DNA of 64,000 nt. Source: Opitutaceae bacterium (GTDB lineage: Bacteria > Verrucomicrobiota > Verrucomicrobiia > Opitutales > Opitutaceae). The translations under genes were made by a program, and so were the position numbers. The notes beneath the pieces are model-generated. The model was given only the letters and a program-made list of their open reading frames with translations. It was not told the DNA's origin and searched no databases. Shown here in pieces: positions 55,991-64,000 of this stretch; position 1 is the first letter of the stretch; every line of letters begins with the position of its first letter. The stretch is from positions 186,001-250,000 of the forward strand of contig JANQRT010000058.1 of the NCBI GenBank assembly GCA_028284385.1, written 5' to 3'.

Positions 55991-56329
55991 GTTCTGAGGC
56001 CTTTTCGCGATAGGTCTGTTTCCTGAGTTTTAAGGCTATTTTACTTAGTCCTTAAGATTTTTGGCGGCCTCGACCATTAAGGGTGAGAATCGCCTATTTT
56101 TTTCTGGCTTAGAGTGATGAGTCCTTTAGCGCCCTGAGCGCTTTCCGTATTCTGGAGGAGGTTGTTTTCCCTATATTGCAAGATTCTCTTAGGGTGGAAA
56201 TTGCCGATTGCCCGACGGCAAACCTTCCAGAACTCGGCTAACTTCCCTCTATTTAGCTCAATATCCAAGAGGAGGGGCCGATACCGATGATATTCAAGAG
56301 CGCGAATCTTCCGCCCTTGTTTATCAGTC
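55991..56329. other. 339-nt gap before the pilM-like gene
   Basis: No convincing gene is present. A leftward frame of 124 residues (56077-56451) spans part of it but overlaps the start of pilM and has no family resemblance. The promoter of the pilM operon should lie here; I see no clear -35/-10 pair. Confidence 0.4.
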
Positions 56330-57358
56330 ATGATTTCCACGAAAAACAAAGAGTTCATAGTAGAGTATCGTCCCACCTCCATTAGAGCGGCTCGCGTGAG
56401 TTCCCTTAAGCCTCCGATTGTAGTGGAGGAGCTGTTTTCGTATTCACTCAATAAGGATGACAGTGATGCCGCATCAATGCGTCAGTTTGCCAAGATCAAG
56501 CCAAACGCGTACATGATGAGCCACTGTACGATTTATCCTGAAAAGCGAACGGTTAGGCGAGTTATGGTCGATTCGGGAAGAGGTAAAGAGGCGGACTTCG
56601 TCTTCGATCTTCTAAAGAACGAGCTCAAGGCCGAAGCGGATGACCTAACCGCGTTTTGCCTGTCGCCAGAATCCGGGCTCGAGATCGATCTCGCTGAGCA
56701 CAATAAGAAGGATGTTCTGGTATGTGGAGCATCGAGACCCGAGATCCTAAACATTCAAGATGAGCTTCTACAAATAGGGGTCTATCCGAGACGCGCTGAA
56801 ATTGGAACGATCAGTCTGATCGGAACATTGAAAGAAGCGCTATCAGCTAACCAAACGAGTCAGCCTATCCTTTTTCTAGAAGTCGAAGACGATTATTCCA
56901 GCGCGATTATCATAGGACCTGATGGTATCGAAATGTCGCGTCGAATAGATAGTGGATATTCGGACATCGCCTTGGCTCTAAAAGAAGAGCTTAATTTAAA
57001 AGACGACGCCGCAGCGGAAAAGCTTCTTTCGTCAGCTGATTTCGATTTCGGTTCGTTCGCTAAGAATATTCTCCGACGAATACTCAGAGAGCTTCAATCC
57101 TCGATTGGGTTCTTTGAAGTCCAGACGGGTCAGTCCGTGTCCTGGCTTCACTGCATTCGCCACCATTCGAATTTGAAATGGTTCGAGGATAGTTTGAGTC
57201 AACAGTTGAATCTGGAGGCTTTTCGTTTTGATGTTACCGGATGGCTTGAATCGAAAAGCATAAAGCTTTCAAGTCATGATTCCATTAAAAACCTGGACCA
57301 CACGTGGTTGGGTCTTCTCTCGCTTCTTTGCGAATTTGAAAAGGGGAAGGCCGCATGA
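56330..57358 (+). CDS. PilM-like actin-fold assembly protein
   Basis: A 342-residue protein placed as the first gene of a PilM-N-O-P-secretin set. The central and C-terminal parts show the actin-like pattern of PilM/GspL (ILFLEVEDDYSSAIIIGPDGIEMSRRIDSG, LRELQSSIGFFEVQTGQSVSWLH). There is no signal peptide or membrane segment, as expected for the cytoplasmic PilM ring. Sequence identity to model PilM appears low. It overlaps the next gene by 4 nt (ATGA). Confidence 0.7.
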   Translation: MISTKNKEFIVEYRPTSIRAARVSSLKPPIVVEELFSYSLNKDDSDAASMRQFAKIKPNAYMMSHCTIYPEKRTVRRVMVDSGRGKEADFVFDLLKNELKAEADDLTAFCLSPESGLEIDLAEHNKKDVLVCGASRPEILNIQDELLQIGVYPRRAEIGTISLIGTLKEALSANQTSQPILFLEVEDDYSSAIIIGPDGIEMSRRIDSGYSDIALALKEELNLKDDAAAEKLLSSADFDFGSFAKNILRRILRELQSSIGFFEVQTGQSVSWLHCIRHHSNLKWFEDSLSQQLNLEAFRFDVTGWLESKSIKLSSHDSIKNLDHTWLGLLSLLCEFEKGKAA

Positions 57359-57981
57359 TCAGAGTTGGCAAGCAAGAAGTCGAGGAGCAGTCTTGGCATC
57401 CAAATTTTGGTGACACAAGTGCTCTTCCTGATATAAAGGTTGTCCGTACGGGTTTCTTCTTTTCGGCTATCGCCTTAACAATCGCTATCGTTGTCAGTAT
57501 GTATGTCGGCTTTAGGGAATATCGTATGATCTCATTAGAGAAGAATATTTCACTATTGGAAAAAGAGATCGAAGGATATGGTAGCAAGCACAACGAGGTT
57601 ATTAATCACAATCGGGAATTCATGGATCTCAGAACGAAATTCGAGGAGGCGGAAGCGTTTATCGCCGATCAGCTAATCATTAGCGATTTCCTTTTCGCAA
57701 TCAGCAAGATCATCACTGAAGAAATGACATTCAAGCGAGTTGAATACACAGGCGACACCGCTGAAATTTCAGGAATGATACGTCCTGGAAAGGATGATGC
57801 CGCTTTCATTTTCGACAGATTCAAATCCGAACTTCAGAAAGCTAATGTATCGCAATCCCTATTCGATAACTATGAAGCCAAATCCTTAAAGCGCGATGAA
57901 AAAATGGGTACAATCGAATTCAGTATAGAGCTGAATAAACTAGAAGAGGATTTGCCTGCTCCAAAAAAGAAGAACGATTGA
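57355..57981 (+). CDS. PilN-like inner-membrane assembly protein
   Basis: A 208-residue bitopic protein. A short cytoplasmic N-terminus (about 32 residues) is followed by one membrane helix (about 33-52, FFFSAIALTIAIVVSMYVG), a coiled coil (SLEKNISLLEKEIEGYG) and a ferredoxin-like periplasmic domain (TFKRVEYTGDTAEISGMIRPG). This is the PilN/GspL-C layout. PilN links cytoplasmic PilM to periplasmic PilO. It overlaps the pilM-like gene by 4 nt. Confidence 0.75.
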   Translation: MIRVGKQEVEEQSWHPNFGDTSALPDIKVVRTGFFFSAIALTIAIVVSMYVGFREYRMISLEKNISLLEKEIEGYGSKHNEVINHNREFMDLRTKFEEAEAFIADQLIISDFLFAISKIITEEMTFKRVEYTGDTAEISGMIRPGKDDAAFIFDRFKSELQKANVSQSLFDNYEAKSLKRDEKMGTIEFSIELNKLEEDLPAPKKKND

Positions 57982-58004
57982 GTGTTCAGCATATAAACCT
58001 CTAG

Positions 58005-58583
58005 ATGAAAGAATTCTTGCACATAGTAAAAAAACATCTCGTCGTTGTCGGGTCTCTAGTTGTTATTCTCGTTTGTGGCGGGTTGCATATATTGCACCTG
58101 GGGAAAGCCGAGACCTTGAAGGCCGAGTATGATAGGCTTGTTAAGAAGCGTTCCAGCATATTGCTAAATCTGAAAAATGGAGCTACGTTTGCACAGGATA
58201 TCCAAGAACTGAATAAAATCCTAGAAAATATAGATAGTCGCTTATTCGACTCAAAGGAATTAGCTGCTAACTATAATTACTTCTTCCAGATCGAAGCTCA
58301 GACTGGAGTTAAATTGAGCAATCTGCAGCAATTTAATCCATCCACGGCAGCTACGAATAAAAAAGGAGATAATAAGAATAAGAACTACTCCTCTTTGAGG
58401 TACGAGCTAGGAGTGACCGGGACTTTTTCCCAGATCATGAACTTTCTCAGGCACGTGGAAGGTGGCCTCTCTCTATTTCGAATCGATAGAATATCCATAA
58501 CACAAGGAAAAGTGATCGATGAGGCAACCGACTCCTTACAAGCGAAGATGTCATTTTCCATACTTAGTAAAAAGGAATCATGA
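58005..58583 (+). CDS. PilO-like inner-membrane assembly protein
   Basis: A 192-residue protein with one N-terminal membrane helix (about 12-30, LVVVGSLVVILVCGGLHIL), a coiled coil (LKAEYDRLVKKRSSIL) and a C-terminal ferredoxin-like domain (YELGVTGTFSQIMNFLRHVEGGLSLFRIDRISI), the PilO/GspM pattern. It would pair with the PilN-like protein. The stop overlaps the next start by 4 nt. Confidence 0.72.
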   Translation: MKEFLHIVKKHLVVVGSLVVILVCGGLHILHLGKAETLKAEYDRLVKKRSSILLNLKNGATFAQDIQELNKILENIDSRLFDSKELAANYNYFFQIEAQTGVKLSNLQQFNPSTAATNKKGDNKNKNYSSLRYELGVTGTFSQIMNFLRHVEGGLSLFRIDRISITQGKVIDEATDSLQAKMSFSILSKKES

Positions 58584-59053
58584 AATATACCTGGAAAAAG
58601 CTGATTGTGTACGGATGTAGCGCTTTGGCTCTTACGAGTTATGATGCGTTATCCGCTGTACTATCTGGAGAGGAAAGAAGCGTGATTCTAGATCGAGGAA
58701 ATTCGATTTTGAATCGGAAGGTACTTCCATTGGATTCAGAAGAAATAGATAGGATAGGCAACCGATTTTCAGCTCCCTCAGTTCCTGAACGGGTAGAAGA
58801 GGTAAAAGAAATTATTACACCTGAGTCGGCGAGCGAAGTTCTAGATATTCTATCGAAAGATGTAAATCCCACTGGAGTCTTTGTATTAGGCGGTTCTTAT
58901 ATATTAATGTTCAAGGAGAAGCGAGTTAGAGTAAATGAGACCGTAAGAGTAGCCTATAACAATAAGGAATACGATTTAATAGTATCCAAAATTCAAAGTA
59001 ACTCATTCACACTGCGATACAAGGATGCTGAACTTAATATTAAACTTAACTAA
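58580..59053 (+). CDS. PilP/GspC-like periplasmic connector
   Basis: A 157-residue protein with a signal-like N-terminus (KLIVYGCSALALTSYDALSA), a flexible acidic middle (about 60-95) and a C-terminal beta domain (VFVLGGSYILMFKEKRVRVNETV, SKIQSNSFTLRYKDAELNIKL) like the HR/PilP fold that touches the secretin. Position between the PilO-like protein and the secretin is the main support, since sequence similarity is weak. It is coupled upstream by a 4-nt overlap. Confidence 0.6.
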   Translation: MKYTWKKLIVYGCSALALTSYDALSAVLSGEERSVILDRGNSILNRKVLPLDSEEIDRIGNRFSAPSVPERVEEVKEIITPESASEVLDILSKDVNPTGVFVLGGSYILMFKEKRVRVNETVRVAYNNKEYDLIVSKIQSNSFTLRYKDAELNIKLN

Positions 59054-59062
59054 GAGCGAGAT

Positions 59063-60772
59063 ATGAACACTACAGTACGTTTCATTAAGAAATTATTCCT
59101 GCTTGTTGTTCTGCCACTGGCTTTAACGGGGCAGAATATCGTAATGCAGGCCCAGTCGGATCAAAATAATTCGGCTGCAGTCAATGTACAGCCGCCGACA
59201 GCGGAAGATGTAGATAGACTATTTAGTAATGATGACGCTTCAACTGACGATTCTGCCAGTGAAGCGAATGTCGCGAGCCAAGAGGACTCCTTATTGGATT
59301 CCGATATGATGCTTTCGGAAATGGATACGATTTCCGTTGATTTTCCTAATGAGGAAATACGTACCATACTTCGGAATGTCGCCGACTTATATATGCTAAA
59401 TCTAGTTGTTCCTGAGACGTTGCAGGGTACGACCTCTATTAAGCTAAGGGATGTTAGTTGGCGTCAGATTTTCAATGTCGTTCTCGATCCTGTTGGTTAT
59501 ACTTATACCGAAAAAGGAAACATCATAGAGGTGGTGAGTAAAGAGGCATTGAATTTCGAGCCTCCCATTACGGATATTTTTCTTTTGAACTATGCTGAAG
59601 CTAATGCAATTGCCGTTACTGTTAGGAGCATGGTAGACGAAACAGCTGGTGGTCGAGTCCAAGTTGATTCGCGCACCAACGGACTCATTGTTACCGAGCG
59701 TGAGTCAAAGATGGCGAGCATTCGTACGGTTATCGAACGTTTAGATAAACCAACCGAGCAGGTGCTAATCGAAGCCCGCTTCATCGAAGTCACGAATCGT
59801 GATATTAAGAACATTGGAGTGAATTGGGCAGGACTTAAAGACTTTGGTGTTAATTTAGGACCATTTAATCGTAGTTATACCGAAGGCTTCAATCGTAATG
59901 ATTCAAGGACTTCAAATACTGACAGTAACGAAGATACGAATCTAGGAGATGTCTCTTTTGACATCGGAGGAGCTGAGCTGCAAGGGGCTGCAGGTGACTT
60001 TAGTGGCAGTCTTACTAATAACTTGACAGGTGAAGTGCTGCTTGACGCCTCGAGTAGTGCCAGTTCCTCTCTTATTTCAAGTGCCATCCAAAATTTGACC
60101 TCTTTGGTTGATGGCGACACGCTTAGTAGGAATACTTCAGCGGTCTTTTCTGCCACTCAATTCGGTTTTATACTAAGCGCTCTCAAGGAGCAGGATGATA
60201 GCCGTCTGGTTTCTAATCCAACGGTTGTAACCTTGAACAACCAGGAAGCTGTCATTTCGGTTGGCGAGCAATTCCCGATCCCTGATTACACTTATAATGA
60301 AGAGCGAGGAACCTTCGAGATTAGCGGGTTCCAGTACAAAGATATCGGTGTTATTTTGCGTGTTAGACCGTCGGTAAATAACAGAGGTCTCATTACGCTC
60401 AAGATCAGTCCGGAAGTTAGTAACCAAACAGGTGAAACTACGTTTGGTGGCGCCAGTGGTGCGGCAATTCCGATAATCTCGACACGAAGAACAGAAACGC
60501 AAATAGCTTTGAATGACGGGTTCACCATGGGTCTGGGTGGTCTACTGCAGACTCGTGAGCTGGATAAAGGTAGCCAAGTTCCTGTTCTGGGCAAGATTCC
60601 AGGTCTAGGAAGGCTTTTCAAGCATGACAGCACTGACTTAACCACGTTGAATTTGCTGGTCTTTATCACAGCAAGAATTCTTCCTGGCGAAGACGCTACC
60701 TTTGAAGACGTTTTCTCTCAGGAGAGCATGGCTGATCTTGGAATTGATCCTGACGAAATCAGGAATCGCTAA
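59063..60772 (+). CDS. Secretin (PilQ/GspD family)
   Basis: A 569-residue outer-membrane channel protein. A signal peptide (about 1-28) is followed by an acidic linker and an STN/N0-like domain (VDFPNEEIRTILRNVADLYMLNLVVP). A NolW-type N domain (FLLNYAEANAIAVTVRSM, VQVDSRTNGLIVTE) comes next, then the secretin core (ALKEQDDSRLVSNPTVVTLNNQEAVISVGEQFP, ending GLGGLLQTRELDKGSQVPVLGKIPGLGRLFKH). Only one NolW repeat is evident, so it is shorter than classical GspD. It could serve pili or secretion. The strong terminator behind it ends the operon. Confidence 0.93.
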   Translation: MNTTVRFIKKLFLLVVLPLALTGQNIVMQAQSDQNNSAAVNVQPPTAEDVDRLFSNDDASTDDSASEANVASQEDSLLDSDMMLSEMDTISVDFPNEEIRTILRNVADLYMLNLVVPETLQGTTSIKLRDVSWRQIFNVVLDPVGYTYTEKGNIIEVVSKEALNFEPPITDIFLLNYAEANAIAVTVRSMVDETAGGRVQVDSRTNGLIVTERESKMASIRTVIERLDKPTEQVLIEARFIEVTNRDIKNIGVNWAGLKDFGVNLGPFNRSYTEGFNRNDSRTSNTDSNEDTNLGDVSFDIGGAELQGAAGDFSGSLTNNLTGEVLLDASSSASSSLISSAIQNLTSLVDGDTLSRNTSAVFSATQFGFILSALKEQDDSRLVSNPTVVTLNNQEAVISVGEQFPIPDYTYNEERGTFEISGFQYKDIGVILRVRPSVNNRGLITLKISPEVSNQTGETTFGGASGAAIPIISTRRTETQIALNDGFTMGLGGLLQTRELDKGSQVPVLGKIPGLGRLFKHDSTDLTTLNLLVFITARILPGEDATFEDVFSQESMADLGIDPDEIRNR

Positions 60773-60796
60773 GACTCGCTTGAAAGTTTTATTTCC

Positions 60797-60829
60797 AGAG
60801 CCTTCCCATTCTTGGGAAGGCTCTTTTTA
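60797..60829 (+). terminator. Strong terminator after the secretin gene
   Basis: AGAGCCTTCCCA-TTCT-TGGGAAGGCTCT is a perfect 12-bp stem with a 4-nt loop, followed by TTTTTATTTT. It ends the pilM-to-secretin operon and lies just beyond the stop of the convergent YjbQ gene. Confidence 0.92.
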
Positions 60830-60831
60830 TT

Positions 60832-61251
60832 TTAGCAACCTATCGTAGTTATGACTAAACTACGCACATGTGGAGAACGACGATGTTCCCATAGGAATAG
60901 CCCCTGCCATGTCCCCAAAGACAACCTTCCGTTTGAAAAAGGAATGGTTTCCGAGCTACGTGTTAATGCCATTTTTATGTGGCTTGGCATATCGTCGGGT
61001 CCCTCGTGAATGTGGGTGAAATGCGAATCGTCTTCTTTTACGAGTCGATTGAGAAATGATTCGAGATCCATTCGAGCTGAAGGGTCTGCGTTTTCCATCA
61101 GAACGAGACTGCAGCTAGTATGCTGGCAGAAGACGTTGAGCAGTCCCTCTTTCTGACCGCTCTCATTCAAGGCGGCTATCGCTTCGTTAGTTATTTCGTA
61201 CGTCCCCTGCCCGGCTGTTTTTAATCGTATCTGTTTTCCAATTACGTTCAT
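60832..61251 (-). CDS. YjbQ family protein (UPF0047)
   Basis: A 139-residue small cytoplasmic protein. The UPF0047 signature LSLGTWQGLFLWEHR is near the C-terminus. Conserved pieces LLNVFCQHTSCSLVLMENADPSARMDLESFL and SHFTHIHEGPDDMPSHIKMAL complete the family. YjbQ proteins form trimers, and Escherichia coli YjbQ shows low thiamine phosphate synthase activity; the true role is unclear. It stands alone, 57 nt downstream of the HtrA-like gene on the same strand. Confidence 0.93.
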   Translation of the reverse strand: MNVIGKQIRLKTAGQGTYEITNEAIAALNESGQKEGLLNVFCQHTSCSLVLMENADPSARMDLESFLNRLVKEDDSHFTHIHEGPDDMPSHIKMALTRSSETIPFSNGRLSLGTWQGLFLWEHRRSPHVRSLVITTIGC

Positions 61252-61308
61252 TGAATATTCCTCGGAAATCAGAGTGCCTTTAAGTCAGAGCTATTCGTTT
61301 TAGGAATA

Positions 61309-62379
61309 CTATTTTTCTAAGTCCTCTTTTTCCGGTTCCGAAACCGCTTCTATGGGGAGATGATCTTCTTGAGGTTCCAAAAGGATCGCGAATTCGAGTT
61401 CCTTGTCGTCCCTTAAGACCTTAAAGTGTATGAACTCTCCAGGCAGTTTGAAGAAAATGAGATCTCTGGCTTGATTTAGGCTCCCCACTTTCTGGTCATC
61501 TATTGTTGCGAGAGTATCACCGATTTGGACGCCGGCTCTTGCTGCTGGGCTTCCCGGAACGACCTTGTTTACGTATATCCCTCTCTCGATGTTATATCGA
61601 TCCGCCCTTTCCTCAAATCCGATCGGCAGTACGCCGTATCTTACCGATCCTCGGTCTAGAAAGTCGTCCACTATCCGCTTTATTGCCTTCACTGGTATGA
61701 TGTATGAAGACGCGATTTCCGGAATGGAAGCCATGCTTATACCCAAAAGGTTTCCGGATATGTCGAAAATGGGAGAACCGACTTCGGCTGGGCCAATGGG
61801 AAGGCCTACTCTGATGAAGGTGAACGGGAAAACGTCTTTTGCGAAACTGCTTTCGAACCCCGTTACGATGCCAAACGAAGGTGAAGGATCGAAGATGAGA
61901 GGGCTTGTTATGGCGACGGCGAAAGAACCGACCAGGTCTTCTATTTCGGTGGCTTCAAGTTCGATGTAGCTAAGATTTTTAGGCAGGTTGATTACTTGAA
62001 GCAGGCTGATGTTGGCTCGGGTGTCGCTTCCTATGATTTCCGCTAGATAGGAAATGCCATTCTTTTCTATCCACACACGGCTTTTCTCTTTTGGAGGCAT
62101 TGAGCTGGTAATGGCTTTACCGTCTTTGGAAATGAAAAAGCCGGAAAATACATGCTGGAATGGTTCGTCGCTTTCCGTCTCGTTTTCCTTTTGAGTGGCG
62201 ACAATGACTCGGACAACTGCCTCGGAGTTTTCCTTGTAAATCGATTTTATAGCGGATTGCAGGCCTTCAACTTGTCCGCTCACTGAGGCGCCAAACGCCA
62301 ATCCAAGGCTGGCAACGAAAGTCAAACGACATGCCGAAAAATTTCGGCTCAATCTCGCCATCGCCTTGTTTAAGCCCAT
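61309..62379 (-). CDS. HtrA/DegP-like pseudoprotease with PDZ domain
   Basis: A 356-residue exported protein: signal region (about 1-35), trypsin-like S1C domain (about 40-235) and one PDZ domain (about 245-335, GIYVNKVVPGSPAARAGVQIGDTLATIDDQ). All three catalytic positions are replaced. The HtrA His motif TNNHVV aligns to TSSMPP. The Asp site (SDPRTDLAVL) aligns to SDTRANISLL. The Ser motif GNSGGPL aligns to AEVGSPI. It cannot be a serine protease and probably works as a binding or chaperone protein. It is the third gene after an ECF sigma and its membrane partner, 3 nt from the latter. Confidence 0.85.
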   Translation of the reverse strand: MGLNKAMARLSRNFSACRLTFVASLGLAFGASVSGQVEGLQSAIKSIYKENSEAVVRVIVATQKENETESDEPFQHVFSGFFISKDGKAITSSMPPKEKSRVWIEKNGISYLAEIIGSDTRANISLLQVINLPKNLSYIELEATEIEDLVGSFAVAITSPLIFDPSPSFGIVTGFESSFAKDVFPFTFIRVGLPIGPAEVGSPIFDISGNLLGISMASIPEIASSYIIPVKAIKRIVDDFLDRGSVRYGVLPIGFEERADRYNIERGIYVNKVVPGSPAARAGVQIGDTLATIDDQKVGSLNQARDLIFFKLPGEFIHFKVLRDDKELEFAILLEPQEDHLPIEAVSEPEKEDLEK

Positions 62380-62382
62380 TTT

Positions 62383-62982
62383 TTAGAACTGCTGGCCAGC
62401 TCTGATTATCTTTGGACCAAATTTGTCGGCTATTTCTTTCTGTGTCGGTATCGAGTTGTCTTCCAATGTGAAAGTCTTGGGAGTGGCTACAAGCGTAAAC
62501 CTCTCTGGACTTTCAGGCTGAGACATTACATTCACTCGGTATATTGCAGCCCCGTCGATCTGTGGAAAGGTTTCTCCAACTATGGAAGATTCAGTCTCAC
62601 GGGTCGACTCGTCGACGATAAACACAGGCTTTGCCGGCTGCTGAGCAATCTCTGACAAGTCAAGGATCTCCTTTTGGAGATCATCTGTTGAGCTGACCTG
62701 TACCATCTGAGGGACTGCAAAAAAGGCCAGTGCCAAGGTTCCAGCAGTTGCCGCTACTGCTATGGATTTCCGGCCGAGAATAAGAGAGAGACGTCCCAAT
62801 CTACCGTACCAGGACTGCGTTTTGACGAGGGCTGTAAGCTGCTTACTGCGAAGCTCTTGCTCGAAGCCTTTCCAGAATTCCTCAGAAGGGCGCTCCCGTT
62901 TTTTTAAGCTAATCAATTGGCTTAATTGATCTTCTTTATTTTCGGAGCTCTTTTTCTTAGTGGGCATAAGAGAATTCCACAA
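62383..62982 (-). CDS. Putative membrane anti-sigma factor of the second ECF module
   Basis: A 199-residue protein with a basic cytoplasmic N-terminal region of about 75 residues (SLKKRERPSEEFWKGFEQELRSK), one membrane helix (about 76-92, VAATAGTLALAFFAVP) and a periplasmic tail. No zinc-binding anti-sigma motif is seen. It lies 17 nt downstream of the ECF sigma gene, the usual anti-sigma location. A start at residue 6 (MPTKKK) is equally possible. The role is inferred from context and topology. Confidence 0.6.
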   Translation of the reverse strand: MWNSLMPTKKKSSENKEDQLSQLISLKKRERPSEEFWKGFEQELRSKQLTALVKTQSWYGRLGRLSLILGRKSIAVAATAGTLALAFFAVPQMVQVSSTDDLQKEILDLSEIAQQPAKPVFIVDESTRETESSIVGETFPQIDGAAIYRVNVMSQPESPERFTLVATPKTFTLEDNSIPTQKEIADKFGPKIIRAGQQF

Positions 62983-62999
62983 CCAATGTCATTATACTG

Positions 63000-63629
63000 T
63001 TATTTGAGGTAGTCTTTGAGTTCAGCCTGCAGAAACTGTTTTGCGTAGTGGAGTCTCGAACGAACGGTGCCCACAGAGTTTCCTAATATCTCGGAGATCT
63101 CCTTATGGCTCAGGCCGTCGATTTCGAATAAGGTAATAACTGTTCTATGCTTGATAGACAATTTTTGGAAAGCGTCGTTCAGCTTTTCCTGTAATTCGTT
63201 CATTAAAGCCGCTTTGTCCGAATCGGACTCTGTCACCAGCTCATCAATAAAGCCGGCCGTATTGTCCTCTTCGGACATTTTCTCGAAGCTGAAGAAGCGT
63301 CGCAGCTTGTTTTTCCTCAAATGGGTGAGAGTCGTGTTCAGAGCGATTCGGTAGAGCCAAGTGAAAAAGCTGGATTTGCCTTTGAATCGGTTAATCGACT
63401 GAAACGCCTTTATGAAAGCGTCTTGAGCAAGGTCCGAAGCGTCCTCCCGGTTTGAGGTGAGATTGTATATCACCGAGTAAACGCGTTCGCGATACTTCAG
63501 AATCAACGCATCGAAAGCGTCTACATCCCCTGCCTGAACCTTTCGAATAATCGCCAAATCCTCGTCAGCCTCCAACTGCCGCTCGGGCGTTGTGACCAGG
63601 GTCTTGTCGATTGCTTTGCTAATGCTCAT
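63000..63629 (-). CDS. ECF RNA polymerase sigma factor (RpoE-like)
   Basis: A 209-residue ECF sigma factor. Region 2 (about 45-110) has NREDASDLAQDAFIKAFQSINRFKGKSSFFTWLYRIALNTTLTHLRK, close to the RpoE/SigW consensus. Region 4 (about 145-200) has LSIKHRTVITLFEIDGLSHKEISEILGNSVGTVRSRLHYAKQFL. The longer N-terminus (about 25 residues before region 2) is normal for this group. It heads a leftward module with a membrane anti-sigma candidate and an HtrA-like pseudoprotease. It lies 47 nt from the upstream polyprenyl synthase gene. Confidence 0.95.
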   Translation of the reverse strand: MSISKAIDKTLVTTPERQLEADEDLAIIRKVQAGDVDAFDALILKYRERVYSVIYNLTSNREDASDLAQDAFIKAFQSINRFKGKSSFFTWLYRIALNTTLTHLRKNKLRRFFSFEKMSEEDNTAGFIDELVTESDSDKAALMNELQEKLNDAFQKLSIKHRTVITLFEIDGLSHKEISEILGNSVGTVRSRLHYAKQFLQAELKDYLK

Positions 63630-63676
63630 CGGAAATCGCTATTTTGACGATGGAGCTTACTATAACCAAAAATTCG

Positions 63677-64000
63677 CTAATTTGAAGCCTGATCTGACTT
63701 AAGCGTCTCAACCTGGTTCCAGATCAAGTCGCTAATGGTCAGCAACAAGCTCTGCGAGGCCAGATTTTGGTATGGTTCAATCTTTGAACGGGCTTGCCTT
63801 ATCTCATCGAAAATCGCTTTCCGAACTTCCATGAAAATACCCATGGTCGCCATTTTATTTAGCCAGTATTCTACATTCGGTTCCCTATTGCCGCAAAGCG
63901 TCTCGCGCAGGTCTTCCTTTTCTGTGCCGCTTAGACGATCTCTCATTAGGATCAGTGGCAAAGTAGCTTTTCCGGTGGCAAGGTCAGTGCCCAGCGTCTT
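63677..64000 (-). CDS. Polyprenyl diphosphate synthase, C-terminal part (gene runs off the window)
   Basis: The frame stays open to the window edge and gives 107 residues starting KTLGTDLATGKATLPLILMRDR. The G(T/D)DL..GK.TLPL motif is the conserved post-second-Asp-motif segment of long-chain trans-prenyltransferases such as IspB, which make the side chains of quinones. The remaining helices (EVRKAIFDEIRQARSKI, ASQSLLLTISDLIW) match the family C-terminus. A TTG at 63961 looks like a start but is internal. The two DDxxD sites lie outside the window. Confidence 0.85.
   Translation of the reverse strand, partial: KTLGTDLATGKATLPLILMRDRLSGTEKEDLRETLCGNREPNVEYWLNKMATMGIFMEVRKAIFDEIRQARSKIEPYQNLASQSLLLTISDLIWNQVETLKSDQASN

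Noticed and set aside
56077..56451. Leftward 124-residue frame overlapping the start of the pilM-like gene
   Set aside because: It overlaps the pilM start, has no family resemblance, no ribosome-binding site, and a composition typical of antisense frames.
63677..63961. Complete small gene starting at TTG 63961
   Set aside because: The frame continues to the window edge and the upstream residues complete a conserved prenyltransferase motif, so this is a truncated larger gene.

Overview
The window looks like a chromosomal segment of a marine or otherwise aquatic Verrucomicrobiota bacterium, most likely near class Opitutia. This is an inference. It rests on a GH106 rhamnosidase next to a sulfatase, MBOAT acyltransferase genes, paired HDOD proteins, a bacterial SET-domain gene, a bS22/COX24-type mini ribosomal protein, moderate GC content and mostly weak Shine-Dalgarno sequences. 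I see no 16S gene, tRNA, transposase, phage gene or CRISPR array, so the segment appears to be stable core and niche-adaptation DNA.

Layout. 1-2.7 kb: an MBOAT O-acyltransferase and its SGNH-like partner. 2.8-4.7 kb: a BlaI-type repressor and M56 membrane protease pair with a palindromic operator in its promoter. 5.2-8.4 kb: a PA0069-family radical SAM protein, a DUF1579 protein and gpmI. 8.5-13.3 kb: GH106 lipoprotein and sulfatase (polysaccharide degradation). 13.4-15.7 kb: a CoA-binding protein, then an ECF sigma, membrane anti-sigma and PDZ module. 15.8-22.6 kb: a lone prepilin, acyl-CoA ligase, DoxX, a BASS transporter, a secreted unknown protein, and an overlapping DUF167-SET-LysM amidase set. 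22.7-28 kb: an unknown gene pair, two HDOD proteins and RNase Y. 28-34.9 kb: housekeeping genes (HisN-like phosphatase, exonuclease, ABC-F ATPase, SufU, SufS, DEAD-box helicase).

34.9-47.2 kb is a complete urea-nitrogen island. Urease ureA-B-C-E-F-G-D runs leftward. The urea ABC transporter urtA-B-C-D-E diverges rightward. A beta-barrel outer-membrane protein follows. I find close matches to the sigma-54 promoter consensus, with exact GG-N10-GC spacing, in front of ureA, urtA and the beta-barrel gene. This suggests a three-operon nitrogen regulon covering outer-membrane entry, inner-membrane uptake and hydrolysis of urea.

47.4-55.9 kb is informational: gyrA, gyrB, an Rrf2 regulator, a zinc-ribbon coiled-coil protein directly abutting rnpB (RNase P RNA), rpsT, a RluA-like protein with an altered catalytic residue, and a 31-residue bS22-like ribosomal protein. 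56.3-60.8 kb encodes a PilM-N-O-P-like set and a secretin (type IV pilus or type II secretion). 60.8-64 kb holds a YjbQ protein and a second ECF sigma, membrane anti-sigma and PDZ module, whose PDZ member is an HtrA-like protein lacking all three catalytic residues. The window ends inside a polyprenyl diphosphate synthase gene.
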